A stretch of DNA of 27,730 nucleotides, taken from positions 1-27,730 of the forward strand of contig UQUU01000014.1 of NCBI GenBank assembly GCA_900544275.1, given 5' to 3'. The stretch is from an uncultured Succiniclasticum sp. Its GTDB lineage: Bacteria; Bacillota; Negativicutes; Acidaminococcales; Acidaminococcaceae. The position numbers and the translations under genes were made by a program. Every line of letters begins with the position of its first letter. Position 1 is the first letter of the stretch. This document shows, piece by piece, positions 23,968 to 27,730 of this stretch. Under the pieces are notes generated by a model, which made no database searches, had not been told where the DNA came from, and saw only the letters and a list, made by a program, of their open reading frames with translations.

Positions 23968-24063
23968 ACTAAAATAGTTTTTTAACCACAACTTGACACG
24001 AGGCACTGAAAACGCGGTATAACCCGTACCGGCCACAAATGTCACGACAGCCTCAGCAATCAT
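23953..24063 (-). CDS. Possible 36-residue hydrophobic small protein overlapping the end of tgt
   Basis: A frame starts with the ATG at 24061-24063, overlaps the last 11 bases of tgt (the shared GATGATTGCTGA region), and ends with TAA at 23953. It would encode 36 residues: a hydrophobic half (MIAEAVVTFVAGTGYTAF) and a basic tail with several Lys and one Arg. I do not recognise it. There is no strong ribosome site, so translation would depend on coupling to tgt. It may be real, a decayed gene, or chance; otherwise the 100 bases after tgt hold only the next promoter. Confidence 0.28.
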   Translation of the reverse strand: MIAEAVVTFVAGTGYTAFSVPRVKLWLKNYFSKTNS

Positions 24064-25189
24064 CCGGCTTTTGATCACGTTCTTCCCAGTGGTCCCAGAA
24101 GTCTTTGCGGAACTCCCGGAAGGTCCCTGCAGCAATGGCTTCCCGGATCCGCCGGGTGAAAGCCAACAGAAAATGCAGATTGTGAATGGAGAGCAGGCGC
24201 AGTCCAAAAAGCTCTTCCGCCTTAAAAAGATGCCGGATATAGGCCCGGGAGAAATTCCGACAGGTATAACAGTCGCAATGCTCATCGATGGGCCGGAAAT
24301 CTTCCGCATACGCCGCGTTGCGGATTACCACGCGCCCTCTGGACGTCATGGCCGTACCATTCCGCGCCACCCGGGTGGGGAATACACAGTCAAACATGTC
24401 CACGCCTAAATTGACACCTTCCACAATGCAATCCGGCGTGCCCACGCCCATTAAATAACGGGCTTTATTTTTATCCATCCATTCGGTGGTTTGCCCCAAT
24501 ATATCATACATCACCGGCTTGGGTTCGCCTACCGAAAGGCCGCCGATACCGTAACCGGCAAAATCCATTTCCAGCAGCGCATCCACGCTCATTTTGCGTA
24601 AGTCAGGGAACATGCCCCCCTGGACGATGCCAAACACAGACTGATCAGGCCGGGTATGGGCCGCCAAACAACGTTCAGCCCAGCGGGTCGTCCGTTCCGT
24701 CGAACGCTTCGTATAGGCAAAATCCGCAGGGTAAGGAATACACTCGTCAAACGCCATGGCAATGTCGGCGCCCAACTCTTCCTGCACCTTCATGGAAACT
24801 TCCGGCGAAAGGAACTGACGGCTGCCGTCAAGATGGGAACGGAACATAACGCCCTCCTCCTTGATCTTCCGCATCGCCCCCAGGCTGAATACCTGGAATC
24901 CGCCGCTGTCCGTCAACATCCCCCGTTTATAATTCATAAAAGAATGGAGTCCGCCGGCTTTTTGAACCAGTTCGCTGCCGGGACGCAAAAACAGATGATA
25001 GGTATTGGCAAGGATCACCTGACTGCCCATCTCATACAATTCTTCCGGCGCCAGGGTCTTTACCGTAGCCTGGGTCCCCACCGGCATAAACATCGGCGTG
25101 TCGAAAGTCCCGTGGGGCGTATGCAGTTTCCCCAGACGGGCGCTGCCCTGTCCCTCTTCTTTTATCAATTCATACGTTACTGCGTGCAT
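24053..25189 (-). CDS. tgt: tRNA-guanine transglycosylase
   Basis: Tgt exchanges guanine-34 of tRNAs with GUN anticodons for preQ1, the first tRNA step of queuosine synthesis. From the chosen start the protein is 378 residues, the normal length. Motifs include MPVGTQATVKT, the catalytic DSGGFQVFSL, a GIVQGG loop, GGLSVGEPK, VFPTRVARNGTA (with the Asp of the preceding DMFDC), and the zinc site CDCYTC with the later histidine in SIHNLHF. I chose the ATG at 25187-25189: it has AAGGTGA just upstream and starts 4 nt after the queA stop. The frame could be extended 29 codons to 25276, but only across the end of queA. QueA, which acts next on the same tRNA, lies directly upstream. Confidence 0.97.
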   Translation of the reverse strand: MHAVTYELIKEEGQGSARLGKLHTPHGTFDTPMFMPVGTQATVKTLAPEELYEMGSQVILANTYHLFLRPGSELVQKAGGLHSFMNYKRGMLTDSGGFQVFSLGAMRKIKEEGVMFRSHLDGSRQFLSPEVSMKVQEELGADIAMAFDECIPYPADFAYTKRSTERTTRWAERCLAAHTRPDQSVFGIVQGGMFPDLRKMSVDALLEMDFAGYGIGGLSVGEPKPVMYDILGQTTEWMDKNKARYLMGVGTPDCIVEGVNLGVDMFDCVFPTRVARNGTAMTSRGRVVIRNAAYAEDFRPIDEHCDCYTCRNFSRAYIRHLFKAEELFGLRLLSIHNLHFLLAFTRRIREAIAAGTFREFRKDFWDHWEERDQKPDDC

Positions 25190-25193
25190 AGAT

Positions 25194-26228
25194 TCACCTT
25201 GTCCTCTGTAGTGTAGTAATAAACATCGCATCGCCGAAGGAGAAGAAGCGATACTTTTCCCGTACCGCCTCGGCATAGGTCCGAAGCATCACCTCACGGG
25301 AAGATAAGGCCGAAACCAGCATCAGCAGCGTGCTTTGGGGAAGATGAAAGTTGGTGACCAACGCATCCACCATCTGCCACTGAAACCCGGGATAAATGTA
25401 AATCCGCGTCCAACTGCTGCCCGCCTTTACCGTGCCGTCTGCGCCGGCCGATTCCAGCGTGCGTACCGCTGTAGTGCCCACCGCCACGATACGATGGCCT
25501 TCCGCCTTAGCCCGATTGATCGCATCCGCCGCCGCCTGAGACACGCTGTAAAATTCCCGGTGCATGGGGTGGTCTTCAATATTTTCTTCCGTCACCGGAC
25601 GGAAGGTACCCAGCCCCACATTTAACGTAACAAAGACTTCCTCGCAGCCTTTTTCCCTGATTTTCCGCAAAAGTTCTTCCGTAAAATGCAGCCCTGCCGT
25701 AGGTGCAGCCGCCGAACCCGGATCCCGGTTATACACCGTCTGGTAACGTTCCTTATCTTCCAGTTCCGCCGTGATATAAGGCGGCAGCGGCACTTCGCCC
25801 AGACGATCCAATATCTCTTCAAATACACCGTTAAATTCAAAGCGGGCCACACGACCGCCAAAGTCCGTATGGTCCACAATCGTGCAGCCTAACTCCTCAG
25901 AAAACTGAATATGAGCCCCCACCTGCAACTTTTTGCCCGGGCGTACCAGCACTTCCCAATCCGTCTGATTCAGCCGGGTCAGCAAAAATACCTCCACATG
26001 GGCTCCCGTATCCTTAAAACCATGAAGCCGGGCCGGAATGACCCGGGTATCATTAAAGACCAGCAGATCATCCGGCCGTAAATAGTTGATCAAATCGTAG
26101 AAATGGCGATGCTCTGTTTCTCCCGTAACCTTATCCACCACCAGCAGCCGACTGTGATCCCGTGGCTCCATGGGGTGCTGAGCAATCAGCTCTTTCGGCA
26201 GTTCATAATCAAAATCAGTAACCTTCAT
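25194..26228 (-). CDS. queA: S-adenosylmethionine:tRNA ribosyltransferase-isomerase
   Basis: QueA transfers and rearranges the ribosyl group of SAM onto preQ1 in tRNA to give epoxyqueuosine. The 344-residue protein is full length. It carries the family start (DFDYELPKELIAQHP, then RDHSRLLVVD), NDTRVIPARLHG, PLPPYI, GSAAAPTAGLHFTEELL, the FVTLNVGLGTFRPV segment, and TNFHLPQSTLLMLVSA near the C-terminus. The ATG (26226-26228) follows GAGGAG by 5 nt. It pairs with tgt 4 nt downstream; the SpoIID-like gene ends 36 nt upstream. No queG/queH or preQ1 genes are visible here. Confidence 0.97.
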   Translation of the reverse strand: MKVTDFDYELPKELIAQHPMEPRDHSRLLVVDKVTGETEHRHFYDLINYLRPDDLLVFNDTRVIPARLHGFKDTGAHVEVFLLTRLNQTDWEVLVRPGKKLQVGAHIQFSEELGCTIVDHTDFGGRVARFEFNGVFEEILDRLGEVPLPPYITAELEDKERYQTVYNRDPGSAAAPTAGLHFTEELLRKIREKGCEEVFVTLNVGLGTFRPVTEENIEDHPMHREFYSVSQAAADAINRAKAEGHRIVAVGTTAVRTLESAGADGTVKAGSSWTRIYIYPGFQWQMVDALVTNFHLPQSTLLMLVSALSSREVMLRTYAEAVREKYRFFSFGDAMFITTLQRTR

Positions 26229-26264
26229 CTATACTCCTCATCCTTCTGCGGGCTCCATGACGGC

Positions 26265-27626
26265 TTAATACAGCTCCACCAATCTTGTGCCCGGATAGTA
26301 ATGCAACAAAATCGTTTTATAATACTCTTTAGCGTTTTCCGGCGCCTCATTAGCCATACCGCGGGCGCCCCATTTAGACAGCCCCAGACCTCTGCCCCTT
26401 CCTTTGCCTTTAAAAAGCAAAGTCTCTTCCTGCGAGCCGTTCAAAAAATGAAAGCCCGGAAGCACGGATTTCCAGGTTGAACCATCCGGCCCCTTGATTT
26501 CAATCGGGATCTCTTTTTTACCAATCTGGATACCATACCCATTCTCAATGGGTACATCTAATTTATCCGGCGCCGGCTCCACATTATACACCTCAAACCA
26601 GGTACTGTTCAAAGACAACAGCTCGGCAAACTTCTGCCCGGTCAGCGTGACGCTGCCCTCATCCCCCTGCCAGTAAATCGACCGGACCCGGCCGCTGGGG
26701 AAACGATCCCCGCCGGCCGCTTTACCGCTGTCCGTCAGGCGATACCCTTGCAGCTTCCCCACTTTATAGCCATTTTGATTCAGGATACGGGCAATCGTAA
26801 GCACCTGGATCTTTTTCTCCCACTGAAAAGAGGGCGCATCCATGTCGAAATCTTCCACGGCAGACAGATAAGGAATGTCCTGCTGCAGCGCTTCGACCGC
26901 GCTGACAGTCTGTCCGCCGCTGCTCTCCCCGCTGTAGGCCGCAGCAGCATGATTGCCATAATACAGCACCTCACCCGCAGTCAAAGCCGCCACCTTACTT
27001 ATGTTTTTATTTTCCGTCCGCACCCCGCCGTAAAAGGCATCCGTTTCCACGGCCCGCACAGCGAATAAGGCATTCTCCCGGTTCTCCATATGATAGCGCG
27101 CCAGACTCCGCACCGCAACCGCCTGCGCTTTAATCGCTTCATCCGGCCAGATGGGAGACGATTGGGGCCCCAATACAGAATTCACATAGTCTTCCAACGG
27201 TACCTGATTGACCACCGTCAGATTTTTACCGTCCTCTGTCACAAAAATTTGCAACCGGCCCCGGTATGCCTGTCGGTTCACGGAAAAAAGCTTTTTATTT
27301 GCCGCCTCTTTCTCGTTAAAAGGCATCTCCAACACAACGCCACCGGACAACAACGCCTCTCCCAGACGAATCTTACCTTGCTCTACCGCCGCAAAATATT
27401 TCCCCTTGGGAAGCACCGTGCGCTGCCCCTCCGGTTGCTCCACAATAAAATCAGCTTCCGTTGTGATTTCCGCCGAAAACTGGGCCACCACCAACCCCAC
27501 GTCTATCGTAAGAACTGTTTTATTTTTGGCAATTGCCTGCGAGGAAAAAGTAAAGATAAAAGAAAACGCCAACGCCACGGCCAAAAATAACCGCAAGCCG
27601 CTGCATACCCGGTTTTCATTTTTCAT
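26265..27626 (-). CDS. Exported SpoIID/LytB-domain protein, possibly catalytically inactive
   Basis: SpoIID-family proteins are peptidoglycan lytic transglycosylases or amidase enhancers. This 453-residue protein has a signal peptide (hydrophobic core 11-28, likely cut after AIA at residue 33) and a SpoIID domain at about 120-440. LTVVNQVPLEDYV, DEAIKAQAVAVRSLA, SSGGQTVSA and GLSKWGARGMA mark the family. Three places differ from the consensus as I recall it: the catalytic Glu of the SEMP motif aligns with Gln155 (GPQSSP), the His before STSGG is replaced (SGESSGG), and GHG is GRG (Arg412). It may therefore bind rather than cut glycan. The ATG (27624-27626) follows GGGAGGTGG. queA starts 36 nt after it ends. 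Whether the organism sporulates cannot be read here. Confidence 0.85.
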   Translation of the reverse strand: MKNENRVCSGLRLFLAVALAFSFIFTFSSQAIAKNKTVLTIDVGLVVAQFSAEITTEADFIVEQPEGQRTVLPKGKYFAAVEQGKIRLGEALLSGGVVLEMPFNEKEAANKKLFSVNRQAYRGRLQIFVTEDGKNLTVVNQVPLEDYVNSVLGPQSSPIWPDEAIKAQAVAVRSLARYHMENRENALFAVRAVETDAFYGGVRTENKNISKVAALTAGEVLYYGNHAAAAYSGESSGGQTVSAVEALQQDIPYLSAVEDFDMDAPSFQWEKKIQVLTIARILNQNGYKVGKLQGYRLTDSGKAAGGDRFPSGRVRSIYWQGDEGSVTLTGQKFAELLSLNSTWFEVYNVEPAPDKLDVPIENGYGIQIGKKEIPIEIKGPDGSTWKSVLPGFHFLNGSQEETLLFKGKGRGRGLGLSKWGARGMANEAPENAKEYYKTILLHYYPGTRLVELY

Positions 27627-27730
27627 CTTTCCACCTCCCTGCGCTCTTGGAACTATTACATCACTTTTTAGAATAATTACGTCGTTTTAATGGGTATTGT
27701 CAATCTTTTACCGGCATACGCACCCAGCCG
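27627..27730 (-). other. Upstream edge of the SpoIID-like gene
   Basis: These 104 bases hold the gene's ribosome site and, on the minus strand, a perfect TTGACA (27698-27703) with no good -10 at 16-18 nt (TAATTA at best). A short open frame from the edge ending in TGA inside that TTGACA, or one ending in TAA about 50 nt in, could be the tail of the preceding gene. Too little is present to name it. Confidence 0.3.

Overview
All convincing genes lie on the minus strand, so the window is read from its right end to its left. G+C looks near 50 %. The organism is most likely a diderm Firmicute (class Negativicutes). The evidence is a Firmicutes-type housekeeping order (queA-tgt-yajC-secDF; phoH-ybeY-cdd-era-recO-glyQS with a glycine T-box) alongside genes that make sense only with an outer membrane: an RND permease with its periplasmic adaptor, and pilus or type II secretion inner-membrane assembly proteins. 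The family is not certain; Acidaminococcaceae or a relative is a guess.

Layout in transcription order. (1) 27626-20744: a SpoIID/LytB-like exported protein, queA and tgt (queuosine tRNA modification), yajC with its own promoter, a 5-formyltetrahydrofolate cyclo-ligase, secD and secF, then a terminator. (2) 20434-14496: a lipoprotein cyclophilin, phoH, a YbeY-cytidine deaminase fusion, era, a CNNM/CorC-type membrane protein and recO. These are closely spaced. A promoter overlaps the secF terminator, and a structured leader precedes the first gene. (3) 14499-11190: a near-perfect promoter, a glycine T-box leader, glyQ and glyS, then a terminator. (4) 11109-8475: a promoter, phosphoenolpyruvate synthase (ppsA), then a terminator. 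(5) 8439-1: an extended -10 promoter followed by a mixed operon: prepilin peptidase, a GspL-like PilM/PilN fusion, PilO-like, RND adaptor, RND permease, larB and larC. larC runs off the left edge.

Most of the window is conserved housekeeping: ribosome maturation (Era, YbeY), protein export (YajC/SecDF), tRNA charging and modification, recombination, and entry to gluconeogenesis. The accessory part is block 5, where pilus assembly, multidrug efflux and nickel-pincer cofactor synthesis share one transcription unit with 1-4 nt overlaps or gaps at several junctions.

The points most worth a second look are the YbeY-Cdd fusion with dgkA missing from its usual place; the CNNM gene with no canonical start codon for its full-length frame; an 11-residue tandem repeat inside the PilN-like domain; a SpoIID-like protein that seems to lack the family's catalytic Glu; and a hairpin leader before the cyclophilin gene. 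I found no tRNA, rRNA, CRISPR array, insertion sequence, phage gene or toxin/defence cassette. I do not see a clearly new multi-gene system here.
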